64,000 bases of DNA from Leptothrix discophora (GTDB taxonomy: Bacteria > Pseudomonadota > Gammaproteobacteria > Burkholderiales > Burkholderiaceae_C). The DNA is taken from contig NZ_JAUZEE010000006.1 in assembly GCF_030705305.1 (NCBI RefSeq), positions 62,001 through 126,000 on the forward strand, given 5' to 3'. The notes below the pieces were generated by a model that saw only the letters and a list, made by a program, of their open reading frames with translations, searched no databases and was not told the DNA's origin. Made by a program: the position numbers and the translations under genes. Every line of letters starts with the position of its first letter. Positions within the stretch are counted from its first letter, which is position 1. Positions 1-9,263 of this stretch are shown one piece after another.

Positions 1-2
1 CC

Positions 3-557
3 AGCGTCAAGGCCGCCTTCGACACGCTGGCCGAGCGCGGCCTGTGCGCCGACGTGCTCGTCAACAACGCCGGCGTGGCGGTCTCGCGCCCGCTGCTGGC
101 GCAGACCGAGGCCGACTGGGACGGCGTCGTCGACACCAACCTCAAGGGCGCCTGGCTGGTCGCGCAGGAAGCGGCGCGGCGGCTGGTGGCGGCCGGCAAG
201 CCCGGCAGCATCGTCAACGTCGCCTCGATCACCGGCGAGCGGGTGGCCGGCGGCGTCGCGCCCTACTGCGCCTCCAAGGCCGGCCTGATCCAGCTGACCA
301 AGGCGATGGCGCTGGAGCTGGCGCGCGTGGGCATCCGCGTCAACGCGCTGGCGCCGGGCTATGTCTCGACCGAGCTGAACCAGGACTTCCTCGCATCGGG
401 TGCCGGCGAACGGCTGCGCGCGCGCATCCCGCAGCAGCGCTTCGGCCGCGTCGAGGACCTCGACGGCCCGCTGCTGCTGCTGGCCAGCGAGGCCGGCGCC
501 TACGTCACCGGCAGCGTGCTGGCGGTCGACGGCGGGCATCTCGTCAGCAGCCTGTGA
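3..557 (+). CDS. SDR family oxidoreductase, 5' end cut by the window
   Basis: This is the C-terminal part of a classical short-chain dehydrogenase/reductase, an NAD(P)-dependent enzyme. The reading frame is open from base 3, so the nucleotide-binding TGxxxGIG segment lies outside the window. Visible family marks are NNAG (LVNNAGV), the catalytic serine in IVNVASITG, and the YxxxK pair in [12 protein letters not shown](Y)VSTE loop follows, then the usual C-terminal VTGS.LAVDGG strand. The substrate cannot be read from the sequence. The next gene, an APH-fold kinase, starts 19 bases after the stop, so the two are probably co-transcribed. SDR/APH pairs of this type are common beside acyl-CoA dehydrogenase genes, which suggests acyl or alcohol degradation (inference). 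Confidence 0.9.
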   Translation, partial: SVKAAFDTLAERGLCADVLVNNAGVAVSRPLLAQTEADWDGVVDTNLKGAWLVAQEAARRLVAAGKPGSIVNVASITGERVAGGVAPYCASKAGLIQLTKAMALELARVGIRVNALAPGYVSTELNQDFLASGAGERLRARIPQQRFGRVEDLDGPLLLLASEAGAYVTGSVLAVDGGHLVSSL

Positions 558-576
558 ATCCACCGATCCGAGCGAC

Positions 577-1608
577 ATGAGCAGCCCCATCGCCCCTCCC
601 GATCCCGTCCTGCTGGCCGACTGGCTGCGCGCCCACGTGCGGCCCTTCCACGGCTCGGTGCAGGTCCAGCCGCTGACCGGCGGCCAGTCCAACCCGACCT
701 ACCGCGTGCAGGCCGGCGAGCACCAGTGGGTGCTGCGCCGCAAGCCGCCCGGCGTGCTGCTGACCTCGGCCCATGCGATCGAGCGCGAGCACCGTGTCAT
801 GTCCGCGCTGGCCGGCAGTGCCGTGCCGGTGCCTGCCATGCATGTGCTGTGCGAGGACGCGGCGGTGATCGGCTCGCCCTTCTACGTCATGGACTACGTC
901 GAGGGCCGCGTCTTCGCCAGCCCTGACCTGCCCGGCCTCGCGCCGGCCGAACGTGGGGCGATCTTCGACGAGATGAACCGCGTCGTCGCCGCGCTGCATG
1001 GCGTGGACGTGCAGGCCGTCGGCCTGGCCGACTACGGCCGGCCGCAGAACTACCTGGCCCGCCAGCTCGACCGCTGGACCCGCCAATACCGCGCCAGCGA
1101 GACCGAGCGCCACGAGCCGATGGAGCACCTGATCGATTGGCTGCAGGCCCATCGGCCGGACGACGAGGAGGTCTCGCTGGTGCATGGCGACTTCCGCATC
1201 GACAACCTCATCTTCCACCCCACCGAGCCGCGCGTGCTGGCCGTGCTGGACTGGGAGCTGTCGACGCTGGGCCATCCGCTGGTCGACTTCGCCTACCACC
1301 TGATGACCTGGCGGGTCACGCCCGAGGAGTTCCGCGGCCTCAAGGGCCATGACCTCGCGGCGCTGGGCATCCCGGACGAGGCGGCCTATGTGGCGGCCTA
1401 TGCGCGCCGCAGCGGCCGGGCCAGCCTGCCCCACCTGGACTACCACCTGGCCTTCAACATGTTCCGCATGGCCGCGATCCTGCAGGGCATCCTGGCCCGG
1501 GCGCTGCAGGGCAGCGCGGCCAGCGCGGACGCCGAGCGCACCGGCCGGCAGGCGCGTCCGATGGCCGAGGCCGGCTGGCGACTGGTGCAGCAGCTGGCGG
1601 CGAGCTGA
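577..1608 (+). CDS. phosphotransferase family protein (APH/ACAD11-like kinase fold)
   Basis: The protein is 343 residues, starting at the ATG 19 bases after the SDR stop; a longer in-frame extension would overlap the SDR gene and is rejected. It has the aminoglycoside phosphotransferase fold. A nucleotide-loop region ([12 protein letters not shown]) comes first, the ATP lysine region WVLRRKPPG follows, then the catalytic Brenner motif [13 protein letters not shown] and the metal-binding aspartate in [12 protein letters not shown]. This [10 protein letters not shown] version matches the ACAD11-like subgroup that accompanies acyl-CoA dehydrogenases, where a hydroxyacyl intermediate is thought to be phosphorylated. 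Antibiotic resistance is unlikely. The family call is secure, the substrate is not known. Confidence 0.9.
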   Translation: MSSPIAPPDPVLLADWLRAHVRPFHGSVQVQPLTGGQSNPTYRVQAGEHQWVLRRKPPGVLLTSAHAIEREHRVMSALAGSAVPVPAMHVLCEDAAVIGSPFYVMDYVEGRVFASPDLPGLAPAERGAIFDEMNRVVAALHGVDVQAVGLADYGRPQNYLARQLDRWTRQYRASETERHEPMEHLIDWLQAHRPDDEEVSLVHGDFRIDNLIFHPTEPRVLAVLDWELSTLGHPLVDFAYHLMTWRVTPEEFRGLKGHDLAALGIPDEAAYVAAYARRSGRASLPHLDYHLAFNMFRMAAILQGILARALQGSAASADAERTGRQARPMAEAGWRLVQQLAAS

Positions 1609-1646
1609 ATGCGCGGTCTCGCCCGGCCACGCAGAATCCGCGCCGC

Positions 1647-2684
1647 ATGCTGAAGATCCTCGACGTCACCTTTCCCTTCTTCGCCCTTGTGCTGGTCGGC
1701 TGGTTCGCCGCCCGGCGCCGCTGGATGCCGCTGGAGGCCATCCCGGGGCTGAACCTGTTCGTCCTCTACTTCGCGCTGCCCTGCATGCTGCTGCGCTTCG
1801 CGGCGGCCACGCCGATCGCCCGCATGGTCGATCCCGGCGTGCTCGGCACCTGGCTGGTCTGCGCGCTGGCGATGGTCGCGCTGGCGCTGCTGGCCGCACG
1901 CGGGCTGTCTGGACGGCCGCGCATGGGCTGGGACAACGCCGCCTTCGGCGCGCTGGTGGCGGCCTTCCCGAACTCGGGCTTCATGGGCGTGCCGCTGCTG
2001 GTCGACCTGCTGGGCCAGCGGGCGGCGGCGCCGGCGATCGTCGCGCTGTCGATGGACATGATCGTCACCTCGTCGCTGTGCATCGCGCTGTCGCGGCTGG
2101 ACGCGGCGGGCAGCCACGGTGCCGGCCGGGCGGCGATGAACGCGCTCAAGGGCGTGCTGGTCAACCCGCTGCCCTGGGCCATCGGCGCGGGCTGCGCGGT
2201 CTCGGCCAGCGGCGGCAGCCTGCCGCACCTGGTCATGAAGCCGGTCACGATGCTGGCCGACGCCGCCTCGCCGGCCGCGCTGTTCACGCTCGGTGCGGTG
2301 CTGGCGCGATCACAGGCACATTCGCAGGCACGTTCACAGGCGCGGGCCGAGGCCGCCGAAGCCGTCGCTCGCCCCGCCGACGCCGCTGCGGCGCCAGCCC
2401 ACCATCCGCTCGGCGACGTGCCCTGGGTGGTCGCGTTGAAGCTGGTCGTCCACCCGCTGCTGGTCTGGCTGGCCTGCCAGGCCGCGATCGCGCTGGGCGT
2501 GCCGCTGGACGCCGACGCGGTGCTGGTCCTGACCCTGCTGGCCGCGCTGCCGAGCGCGAGCAACGTGCCCATGCTGGCCGAACGCTTCCAGGCCGACGCC
2601 GGCCGCATCGCCCAGATCGTGCTGCTGACGACGGCGCTGGCCTTCGTGACCTTCACCGCCCTGGTGGCGCTGCTGGTGGGGTGA
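1647..2684 (+). CDS. AEC family (auxin efflux carrier-like) permease
   Basis: A 345-residue inner-membrane transporter of the AEC superfamily, with about ten hydrophobic segments in two blocks. The N-terminal block opens with FPFFALVLVGWFAAR and includes the conserved stretch FGALVAAFPNSGFMGVPL. A hydrophilic cytoplasmic loop near residues 222-255 separates the blocks and carries an SQAHSQARSQA run encoded by three imperfect 12-bp repeats. The C-terminal block contains LPSASNVPMLAERF. Members export or exchange small organic acids such as malate or malonate, but the substrate here is unknown. The gene lies 38 bases after the APH kinase and may be the last member of that operon. Confidence 0.9.
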   Translation: MLKILDVTFPFFALVLVGWFAARRRWMPLEAIPGLNLFVLYFALPCMLLRFAAATPIARMVDPGVLGTWLVCALAMVALALLAARGLSGRPRMGWDNAAFGALVAAFPNSGFMGVPLLVDLLGQRAAAPAIVALSMDMIVTSSLCIALSRLDAAGSHGAGRAAMNALKGVLVNPLPWAIGAGCAVSASGGSLPHLVMKPVTMLADAASPAALFTLGAVLARSQAHSQARSQARAEAAEAVARPADAAAAPAHHPLGDVPWVVALKLVVHPLLVWLACQAAIALGVPLDADAVLVLTLLAALPSASNVPMLAERFQADAGRIAQIVLLTTALAFVTFTALVALLVG

Positions 2685-2776
2685 GCCGCACCGGACCGGT
2701 TTGCGCCTGCCCCGATCGGGCGCCCGCCGGCCACGTCTCGTGCGATCCTTCGTCCCGCTGGACCCAGGAGACCGAC

Positions 2777-5149
2777 ATGAGCACCGCTGAACACGCCCCC
2801 GTCAAGAACCCCGTGCTGGCCGGGTTCCGCCGCCAGGCCGATGCGCTGGTTGCGCAGATGAGCGTCGAGGAACAGGCCCTGCTGCTGTCGGGCGACGGCT
2901 GGTGGCAGACCCATGGCATCGAGCGCCTCGGCCTCGCGCCGATGGTCGTGTCCGACGGGCCGCACGGGCTGCGCAAGGTCAACGGACCCGGCCTGGACGG
3001 CAGCGTGCCGGCGACCTGCTTCCCGACCGCGCCCGGCCTGGCCGCGACCTGGAACACCGCGCTGGCCCGCGAGGTCGGCGCCGCGCTGGGCCTGGAGGCG
3101 CAGGCCAGCGGCGTCCACATCGTGCTCGGCCCGGGCATCAACATGAAGCGCTCGCCGCTGGGCGGGCGCAACTTCGAATACTTCTCCGAAGACCCGGTGC
3201 TGGCCGGCCGCATGGCCGCCGCCTACATCGACGGCGTGCAGGGCCAGGGCGTGGGCACCTCGCTGAAGCACTTCGCGGTCAACAACCAGGAATTCGAGCG
3301 CATGTCGACCAGCTCGGACGTCGACGAGCGCACGCTGCACGAGATCTACCTGCAGGCCTTCGAGATCGCCATCGCCCAGGTGCCGCCGGAAGCGCAGCCG
3401 TGGTCGGTGATGAGTTCCTACAACCTGATCAACGGCGTGCAGGCCAGCGAGCACCGCGAGCTGCTGACCGGCATCCTGCGCGAGCGCTGGGGCTACGAGG
3501 GCTTCGTCGTGTCGGACTGGGGCGGCATCCGTGACCGCGTGGCCGGTGTCATCGCCGGCAACCACCTGGAGATGCCCGGCAGCGGCGCGCACAACCGCCA
3601 GAAGATCATCGACGCGGTCCATGCCGGCGCGCTCGACCGCGCCGTGCTGGCGCGCGTCACGGCCGAGCTGGTCGCGGTCATCCTGATGGCCCATGCCCGC
3701 CACCGGCCCGGCAGCACCTTCGACGCCGAGGCCCACCACGCGCTCTCGCGCCGCGTCGGTGCCGAAGGCATCGTGCTGCTGAAGAACGAGGGCAACGTGT
3801 TGCCGCTGGCGGCGGGCACGCGCGTCGCGGTGATCGGCGACTTCGCCCAGGCGCCGCGCTACCAGGGCGCCGGCAGCTCGCAGGTCAACCCGACGCGGGT
3901 GGCCCGTCCGCACGACGAGCTGGTGGCGCTGCTGGGCGCGGAGCAGGTCCGCCATGCCCGCGGCTGCGACGAGGAGGGCGTGACCACCGACGCGCTGGTG
4001 GCCGAGGCGGTGGCGGTGGCGCAGGCCTGCGACGTCGTGCTGGTCTTCGCCGGTCTGCCCGACAGCTACGAGTCCGAGGGCTTCGACCGTCGCCACATCG
4101 ACCTGCCACCGGGCCAGGACCGGCTGATCGAGGCGCTGGCCGCTGCGCACCCGAAGGTGGTCGTCGTGCTGATGAACGGCTCGGCCGTGGCCATGCCCTG
4201 GGTCGACAGCGTGCCGGCCATCGTCGAAGGGTGGCTGGGCGGACAGGCCGGTGGCGGTGCCATCGCCGACGTGCTGACCGGCCGCGTCAACCCGTCCGGC
4301 AAGCTCAGCGAGACCTTCCCGGTCAGCCTGCAGCAGACGGCCGCCTGGCCGAACTTCCCCGGCCGCGACGGCCAGGCCTGGTATGGCGAGGGCCTGTTCA
4401 TCGGCTATCGCCACCACGACAAGCGCGGCCTGCAGCCGCTGTTTCCCTTCGGCCACGGCCTGAGCTACACGCGCTACGACTACACCGCGATCCGCACGGA
4501 TGCGTCGACCTTCGACGTCGACGCGGACTTGGATGGGGGTGGCCGGCTGGTGGTCGAGGCGACGCTGGAGAACACCGGCGAGCGCGCCGGCCAGGAGGTC
4601 GTGCAGCTCTACGTGCGCGAGCGTGCGCCGCATGTCGTGCGGCCCGAGCGCGAGCTGCGCGCCTTCGCCAAGGTCAGCCTGGCACCCGGCGCGTCGACCA
4701 CCGTGCGCTTCGAGCTGGGCCGGCGCGACTTCGCCCACTACGACATCGGCCTGCACGACTGGGCCGTGACGCCGGGCACCTACGACATCCAGGTCGGTGG
4801 CTCATCGCGTGAGCTTCCGCTCTGCGCGACGGTCGAGGTGCAGGCCAGCCGGGCCCGTCGTCAGCCGCTGACCCGGCAGTCGATGGTGCAGGACTTCCTC
4901 GGCCGCCCCGGCGGCCAGGCCGCCTACGACGAGCTGCTGCGCGCGCTCGGCATGGGCGGGCTGGTCGACCCGGTCGATGAGGCCGCGCTCGCGAAGCTGA
5001 CCCCCGAGCAGCTCGCCGCCAAGCGCAAGGGCGACCGCGGCGCGCTGGCCTTCGCCAACGAGATGCCGCTCTACAAGCTCCCCGCCATGTCCGGCGGGCG
5101 CTGCAGCGATGCGCGCATTGACGCGCTGGTGAGGGTGTTCGGAGGGTGA
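2777..5149 (+). CDS. glycoside hydrolase family 3 beta-glucosidase-like enzyme
   Basis: The predicted 790-residue protein starts at the ATG preceded by a CAGGAGACC Shine-Dalgarno region. It has the three-part GH3 layout. The (beta/alpha)8 domain includes SDGPHGLRK, the NNQEFERM stretch and the nucleophile aspartate (about D247) in VVSDWGG. The second alpha/beta sandwich begins about residue 320 and contains SEGFDRRHIDLPPGQ, which places the acid/base region. A C-terminal Fn3-like domain begins about residue 590. No signal peptide is visible, so the enzyme is probably cytosolic and acts on imported beta-linked oligosaccharides or aryl glucosides. The far C-terminus carries an extra ~90 residues after the Fn3-like domain. 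GH3 specificity is broad, so beta-glucosidase is the family's most likely activity and is not proven here. Confidence 0.93.
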   Translation: MSTAEHAPVKNPVLAGFRRQADALVAQMSVEEQALLLSGDGWWQTHGIERLGLAPMVVSDGPHGLRKVNGPGLDGSVPATCFPTAPGLAATWNTALAREVGAALGLEAQASGVHIVLGPGINMKRSPLGGRNFEYFSEDPVLAGRMAAAYIDGVQGQGVGTSLKHFAVNNQEFERMSTSSDVDERTLHEIYLQAFEIAIAQVPPEAQPWSVMSSYNLINGVQASEHRELLTGILRERWGYEGFVVSDWGGIRDRVAGVIAGNHLEMPGSGAHNRQKIIDAVHAGALDRAVLARVTAELVAVILMAHARHRPGSTFDAEAHHALSRRVGAEGIVLLKNEGNVLPLAAGTRVAVIGDFAQAPRYQGAGSSQVNPTRVARPHDELVALLGAEQVRHARGCDEEGVTTDALVAEAVAVAQACDVVLVFAGLPDSYESEGFDRRHIDLPPGQDRLIEALAAAHPKVVVVLMNGSAVAMPWVDSVPAIVEGWLGGQAGGGAIADVLTGRVNPSGKLSETFPVSLQQTAAWPNFPGRDGQAWYGEGLFIGYRHHDKRGLQPLFPFGHGLSYTRYDYTAIRTDASTFDVDADLDGGGRLVVEATLENTGERAGQEVVQLYVRERAPHVVRPERELRAFAKVSLAPGASTTVRFELGRRDFAHYDIGLHDWAVTPGTYDIQVGGSSRELPLCATVEVQASRARRQPLTRQSMVQDFLGRPGGQAAYDELLRALGMGGLVDPVDEAALAKLTPEQLAAKRKGDRGALAFANEMPLYKLPAMSGGRCSDARIDALVRVFGG

Positions 5150-5190
5150 GGCGGCCCCGGTTCCCGTCGCCATCGGGCGACGCCGGCCTA

Positions 5191-5223
5191 CGGTAGGTCG
5201 GATACCCCGTGTCCGACCTACCG
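5191..5223. terminator. perfect 12-bp inverted repeat between convergent genes
   Basis: Bases 5191-5202 and 5212-5223 are perfect reverse complements (arm CGGTAGGTCGGA) around a 9-base loop. The right arm overlaps the folD stop codon. The hairpin sits where the plus-strand GH3 gene and minus-strand folD converge, so it could stop transcription from both sides, although no U-tract is evident. The arm also resembles dispersed GTAGGTCGGA-type repetitive hairpins seen in betaproteobacteria, so it may be a REP-like element. A second weaker hairpin lies just upstream, around 5165-5182. Confidence 0.6.
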
Positions 5224-6069
5224 GGCCCGCTCGGCCGCCTCGATCGTGTTGACCAGCAGCATCGTGATGGTCATCGGCCCGACGCCGCCGGGCACCGGGG
5301 TGATCCAGCCGGCGACGTCCTTGACGCCGTCGAAGTCGACGTCGCCGCAGAGCTTGCCCTCGTCGTTGCGGTTCATGCCGACGTCGATGACGACGGCGCC
5401 GGGCTTGACCCTGTCGGCGGTCAGCACGTTGCGCTTGCCGACGGCGGCGACCACGATGTCGGCCTGGCGGGTGTGGTGGGCCAGGTCGGTCGTGCCGCTG
5501 TGGCAGACCGTCACGGTGGCGTTGGCCGCCAGCAGCATCATGGCCATGGGCTTGCCGACGATGTTGCTGCGGCCGATGACGACCGCGTGCTGGCCGCGCA
5601 GGTCCTTCAGGCCGATGGATTCGAGCATCTTCATGCAGCCGTAGGGCGTGCAGGCCTTGAAGCCCGGTTCACCGACCATCAGCGCGCCGGCGCTGGCGAC
5701 GTGGAAGCCGTCGACGTCCTTGAGCGGCGAGATCGCCTCGATCACGGCGTGGTCGTCAATGTGCTTCGGCAGCGGCAGCTGGACCAGGATGCCGTGGATG
5801 GCCGGGTCGGCGTTGAGCGCCTCGATGCGCGCGAGCAGTTCGGCCTGGGTCATCGAGGCGTCGTGTTTCTCCAGCACCGAATGCAGGCCGCTGTCGGCGC
5901 AGGCCTTGACCTTGTTGCGCACGTAGACGGCGCTGGCCGGGTTGTCGCCCACGAGGATGACGGCCAGACCGGGCCGGATGCCGCGCGCGGTCAGGGCGGC
6001 GGCGCGTTGCGCGACGTCGGCGCGGAGCTGGCGGGAAAGGGCGTTGCCGTCGATCAGCTGGGCGGTCAC
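5218..6069 (-). CDS. folD: bifunctional methylenetetrahydrofolate dehydrogenase/cyclohydrolase
   Basis: FolD oxidises 5,10-methylene-THF to methenyl-THF with NADP and hydrolyses it to 10-formyl-THF in the cytosol. The 283-residue length matches the family (about 285). Motifs run in order: the substrate-site tyrosine and lysine in [12 protein letters not shown], the loop [10 protein letters not shown], the dinucleotide site [13 protein letters not shown] and the C-terminal [16 protein letters not shown] chose the GTG start because a strong AAGGAGG ribosome site lies six bases before it; the longer open frame runs into purU. It lies 11 bases downstream of purU in the same operon. That linkage suggests a dedicated route passing one-carbon units to formate. 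Confidence 0.97.
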   Translation of the reverse strand: MTAQLIDGNALSRQLRADVAQRAAALTARGIRPGLAVILVGDNPASAVYVRNKVKACADSGLHSVLEKHDASMTQAELLARIEALNADPAIHGILVQLPLPKHIDDHAVIEAISPLKDVDGFHVASAGALMVGEPGFKACTPYGCMKMLESIGLKDLRGQHAVVIGRSNIVGKPMAMMLLAANATVTVCHSGTTDLAHHTRQADIVVAAVGKRNVLTADRVKPGAVVIDVGMNRNDEGKLCGDVDFDGVKDVAGWITPVPGGVGPMTITMLLVNTIEAAERAR

Positions 6070-6080
6070 GGCGGCCTCCT

Positions 6081-6929
6081 TCAATTGAAGACGATCGTGC
6101 TGTGGCCGTTGAGCAGCACGCGCCGCTCGGTGTGCCACTTGACGGCGCGGGCCAGCACCTGGCTCTCGGTGTCGCGGCCGATGGCGGTCAGGTCCTCCGG
6201 GCTCATCGCGTGATCCACCCGGGCGACGTCCTGCTCGATGATCGGACCCTCGTCGAGGTCGGCGGTCACGTAGTGCGCGGTCGCGCCGATCAGCTTCACG
6301 CCCCGGTCGTGGGCCTGGTAGTAGGGCCGCGCGCCCTTGAAGCTGGGCAGGAAGCTGTGGTGGATGTTGATGGCGCGGCCCGACAGGCGCCGGCACATCG
6401 GGTCGGACAGCACCTGCATGTAGCGCGCCAGCACGACCAGTTCGGCGCCCTCGCGCTCGATGATCTCGAGCTGCCTCGCCTCGGCCTCGGGCTTGGTCGC
6501 CGCCGTCACCGGGATGTGGTGGAAGGGCACGTCATGGCTGGCCGCCAGGCGGTAGAAGTCGCGGTGGTTGGAGACGATGGCCTTGGGCGCGATCGGCAGC
6601 AGGCCGGACTTCCAGCGGAACAGCAGGTCGTTGAGGCAATGGCCGTGCTGGCTGACCAGGATGACGGTCGGCACCGGCTCCTGGTGCGGGTGCAGGCCGA
6701 TGGTCATGGACCATTCGCCGGCCAGCGTGCGCAGCTCGGTGGCCAGGGCCTCCTGGACCGCGCTGGCGCAGCTGAACTGCACGCGCATGAAGAACATCGC
6801 GGTGCGGGCGTCCTGGTGCTGGGCGGCTTCCTCGATGTTGGCCTCGTGGCGCAGCAGCGCGCCGGAGACGGCATGCACGATGCCGGGCTTGTCGGGACAG
6901 GACAGGGTCAGGATGAAGGCGGAGCGCAT
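6081..6929 (-). CDS. purU: formyltetrahydrofolate deformylase
   Basis: PurU hydrolyses 10-formyl-THF to formate and THF. The 282-residue protein has an N-terminal ACT domain ([19 protein letters not shown]) and a C-terminal formyltransferase-fold domain. The catalytic Asn and His sit in [13 protein letters not shown] and the catalytic Asp in [11 protein letters not shown]. The ATG chosen places the ACT domain directly at the N-terminus; upstream in-frame residues belong to the Rieske gene in another frame. It lies between the Rieske ferredoxin gene (14 bases upstream) and folD. In oxidative demethylation clusters, FolD and PurU remove the formaldehyde carbon captured on THF, which is the likely role here (inference). 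Confidence 0.96.
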   Translation of the reverse strand: MRSAFILTLSCPDKPGIVHAVSGALLRHEANIEEAAQHQDARTAMFFMRVQFSCASAVQEALATELRTLAGEWSMTIGLHPHQEPVPTVILVSQHGHCLNDLLFRWKSGLLPIAPKAIVSNHRDFYRLAASHDVPFHHIPVTAATKPEAEARQLEIIEREGAELVVLARYMQVLSDPMCRRLSGRAINIHHSFLPSFKGARPYYQAHDRGVKLIGATAHYVTADLDEGPIIEQDVARVDHAMSPEDLTAIGRDTESQVLARAVKWHTERRVLLNGHSTIVFN

Positions 6930-6943
6930 GGGCGGGTTCCTGT

Positions 6944-7252
6944 TCAGATCTCGATGTGGACGATGTCGTCCTCGATCTTGGTGGCGTAGGTCTTGAGGGC
7001 GACGCAGACCGGCGCGCCGAGCGGACGGCCGTCGCGGATGTCGAAGCGGCCGTTGTGCTTCGGGCATTCGATGACGTGGCCCGACACCAGGCCGTCGCAC
7101 AGGTGCACCTTCTCGTGCGTGCACAGGCCGTCGCTGGCATAGGCACGGTCCTCGACGCGGTAGATCGCGAAGGTCCGGCCGGCGTGGTCATGGCGGGTGA
7201 CGTCCTCGTCGTCGATGGCGTCGAAGGACACGGTGGGGATCCAGGTGGACAT
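6944..7252 (-). CDS. MocE-like Rieske [2Fe-2S] ferredoxin
   Basis: A 102-residue soluble Rieske ferredoxin. The cluster ligands are clear: C44 and H46 in GLCTHEKVHL, and C63 and H66 in ECPKHNGRFD. The small size, lack of a signal peptide and CTHE/CPKHNG pattern fit the MocE group of ferredoxins, which feed electrons to a non-haem oxygenase. A plausible partner in this cluster is the di-iron hydroxylase at 12282-13295, as MocE is thought to serve MocD in rhizopine catabolism. No ferredoxin reductase gene is visible in the window, so one must come from elsewhere. It is the first gene of the Rieske-purU-folD operon. Confidence 0.93.
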   Translation of the reverse strand: MSTWIPTVSFDAIDDEDVTRHDHAGRTFAIYRVEDRAYASDGLCTHEKVHLCDGLVSGHVIECPKHNGRFDIRDGRPLGAPVCVALKTYATKIEDDIVHIEI

Positions 7253-7288
7253 GGGCTTTCCTTGAAGGGGGAATCGGGGTTCGGGGGA

Positions 7289-8113
7289 TCAGGTGAGCCG
7301 CCGGGGCTCGGGGTGCAGCGAGCGGGCCAGCGCCTCGCACAGGGCCAGCGCGTTCAGCAGCCGGCGCGAGTCGGTGCCCAGGCGCATCACGATGCCGCCG
7401 TGGGCCCGCAGCTCGTGGCGGTTCATGCGACCGCGCACGAGGCTCAGCACGCGCGGTCCGTAGGGCAGGGGATCACGCGGGCGGGTCTCGGGCGTCAGGT
7501 CCTGCCAGACGGCGACCTGGACCAGCCAGTCGCCCGGCTGGGCCGCCGCCTCGGGGTGGGGGCCGAGCACCTGCAGGCCACCGCGCAGGTGGGTGGCGAG
7601 GGTCTCGTCGGTCGGTCCGGCCGCGACGACGTGGATGCGCCGGGCGCCCCGCAGCGCCTGCACCGCGAGCCGGAACTCGGGTCGCACGACCAGGCCCTTG
7701 AGGCTGCCCAGGCCGAGCGCGCTGGCCTCGATGTCGGCCAGCGCGCGGGCGCTGTCCGGGTGCAGCCAGTCGTCGGGCGTGGCGACCGGATCGGGCGTCT
7801 CGCGCCCGGCCCGCTCGACCATCGCGTACTTCAGTTCCTGGAAGCCGCGCAGCCCGAAGCGCTGGGCCAGCCGCACGACCGAGGCGGGGATGGTTCCGCA
7901 GGCCCGCGCGACGTCCTGGATGCGGTGGTGGTGCAGCGTGGCCGCGTGGTCGATGCAGTAGCGCGCGACGTGGCCGAGCTTGGGGCTCAGGTTCGGCAGC
8001 TCGCTCTGCATCTCCAGCAGCAGCCGCGAGGCGGCCGTGTCGCGGCTGGCGACAGGCCCGGGGCCGGACCCGGTGCCGGCCGGGCTGGCGTGGACAGCGT
8101 GTAGCGCATGCAT
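7289..8113 (-). CDS. MurR/RpiR family transcriptional regulator
   Basis: A predicted 274-residue regulator with an N-terminal RpiR helix-turn-helix domain (about residues 30-105, including VARACGTIPASVVRLAQRFG and the typical GFQELKYAM). A SIS-like sugar-binding domain follows from about residue 115 (RRIHVVAAGPTDETLATHL). The start used has a GAAAGGAAG ribosome site six bases upstream; an in-frame ATG 48 bases further out is possible but lacks a good site. RpiR proteins sense phosphosugars or inositol-type compounds. The gene is divergent from the LacI gene at 8228 and lies just upstream of the Rieske operon, so it probably controls part of this island. Confidence 0.88.
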   Translation of the reverse strand: MHALHAVHASPAGTGSGPGPVASRDTAASRLLLEMQSELPNLSPKLGHVARYCIDHAATLHHHRIQDVARACGTIPASVVRLAQRFGLRGFQELKYAMVERAGRETPDPVATPDDWLHPDSARALADIEASALGLGSLKGLVVRPEFRLAVQALRGARRIHVVAAGPTDETLATHLRGGLQVLGPHPEAAAQPGDWLVQVAVWQDLTPETRPRDPLPYGPRVLSLVRGRMNRHELRAHGGIVMRLGTDSRRLLNALALCEALARSLHPEPRRLT

Positions 8114-8227
8114 GCAGGTCTTCCTTTCAAGGACGTTCCGGATCACATGAACGACAGGCACGACAGGCCGGCGTCGGCCCTGCGGCTAAAGTGGCTGGCA
8201 TAGCCCCGAACAGCGAATCGACCAGCG

Positions 8228-9247
8228 ATGTCCCGAGACCCGTCGAGCACCCGAAAGATCACCGCCAGCGATGTCGCCGAGCGCGTCGGCGTGTCCAAGT
8301 GGACCGTCTCGCGCGCCTTCACCGACGGCGCTTCGATCGCGCCCGACGTGCGCGAACGCGTGCTGCAGGCCGCCGCCGAGATGGGCTACTCGCCCAACCT
8401 GCTGGCGCGCAGCCTGACGACCCGCAGCTCGCGTCTGGTCGCGCTGGTGGTCGACGAACTCGGCAACCCGAACCAGCTCTTCCTGATCAACGAGGCGACC
8501 CGGCAGCTGCAGGCCCGCGGCTTCAGCTCGCTGCTGCTCAACCTCAGCCCCGAATACGGTCCGGCGGCGGCCCTGCGGCTGGCCGACCAGTTCCAGGTCG
8601 ACGGCATCATGTTCATGGGCACCTCGCTGAACCAGGAGCTGATCGAGCTGGCGCAGAAGATCCGCCGCGTGCCGCTGGTGGTCGTCAGCCGCAACTCGTC
8701 GCTGTCCAACATTCCCTTCGTCACCACCGATGGCTATGCCGCCGGTGCCGAGATCGCCGACCTGTTCCTGTCGCAAGGCCTGCGCCGCATCGGCCACATG
8801 ACCGGCCCGGCCTCGGAGCGCACCGAGCTGCGCCGGCTCGACGGCTTCCGCGACCGGCTGGAGGCCTGTGGCGTGCCGCTGGCCTGCGTGCTGCATGCCG
8901 ATCACTACCGCCGCGACCAGGCCATGCAGGCCCTGCTGAAGTACCTCGGCGCGACCCCGCGCGAACAGCGCATCGAGGCGCTGTTCTGCGAGAGCGACAT
9001 CCTGGCGATCGGTGCGCTCGACGCGCTGCATTCGACCGGCAACCTGCACCGCCTCGCGGTCGTCGGCTTCGACGACATCGAGATGGCCTCGGCACCGCCC
9101 TACCAGCTGACCACCTTCCGCCAGCCGGTCGACCACCTCGTCGCCGAGGCGATCCGCCGCATCCTCGATCCGGACGCGCTGGACGCCGGCTCGCTGCTGG
9201 CGCCGGGCACGCTGGTGCTGCGCGGCTCGCATCGCCGGCTCGGCTGA
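8228..9247 (+). CDS. LacI family transcriptional regulator
   Basis: The 339-residue protein has a LacI helix-turn-helix at residues 10-60 (ITASDVAERVGVSKWTVSRA, then the hinge segment MGYSPNLLARSL). A periplasmic-binding-protein-like effector domain follows, ending in the typical VVGFDDIEMASAPPYQLTTF. It is divergent from the RpiR gene with 114 bases between starts, and convergent with the MocA-like dehydrogenase gene. Two LacI-type palindromes at 12029 and 12238, in front of the divergent isomerase and hydroxylase genes, are good candidates for its operators (inference). The effector is probably the sugar or cyclitol handled by the cluster or one of its metabolites. Confidence 0.93.
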   Translation: MSRDPSSTRKITASDVAERVGVSKWTVSRAFTDGASIAPDVRERVLQAAAEMGYSPNLLARSLTTRSSRLVALVVDELGNPNQLFLINEATRQLQARGFSSLLLNLSPEYGPAAALRLADQFQVDGIMFMGTSLNQELIELAQKIRRVPLVVVSRNSSLSNIPFVTTDGYAAGAEIADLFLSQGLRRIGHMTGPASERTELRRLDGFRDRLEACGVPLACVLHADHYRRDQAMQALLKYLGATPREQRIEALFCESDILAIGALDALHSTGNLHRLAVVGFDDIEMASAPPYQLTTFRQPVDHLVAEAIRRILDPDALDAGSLLAPGTLVLRGSHRRLG

Positions 9248-9263
9248 GCCGGCGGGCGAACGG

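Noticed and set aside
577-1608. Aminoglycoside resistance kinase
   Set aside because: The WELSTLGHP version of the motif and the SDR neighbour indicate the ACAD11-like group, which is not linked to resistance.
1766-4756. A 996-codon open frame antisense to the AEC and GH3 genes
   Set aside because: It covers two well-supported genes on the opposite strand, has Arg/Ala/Gly/His-rich low-complexity composition and no domain. Long antisense frames are expected in DNA this GC-rich.
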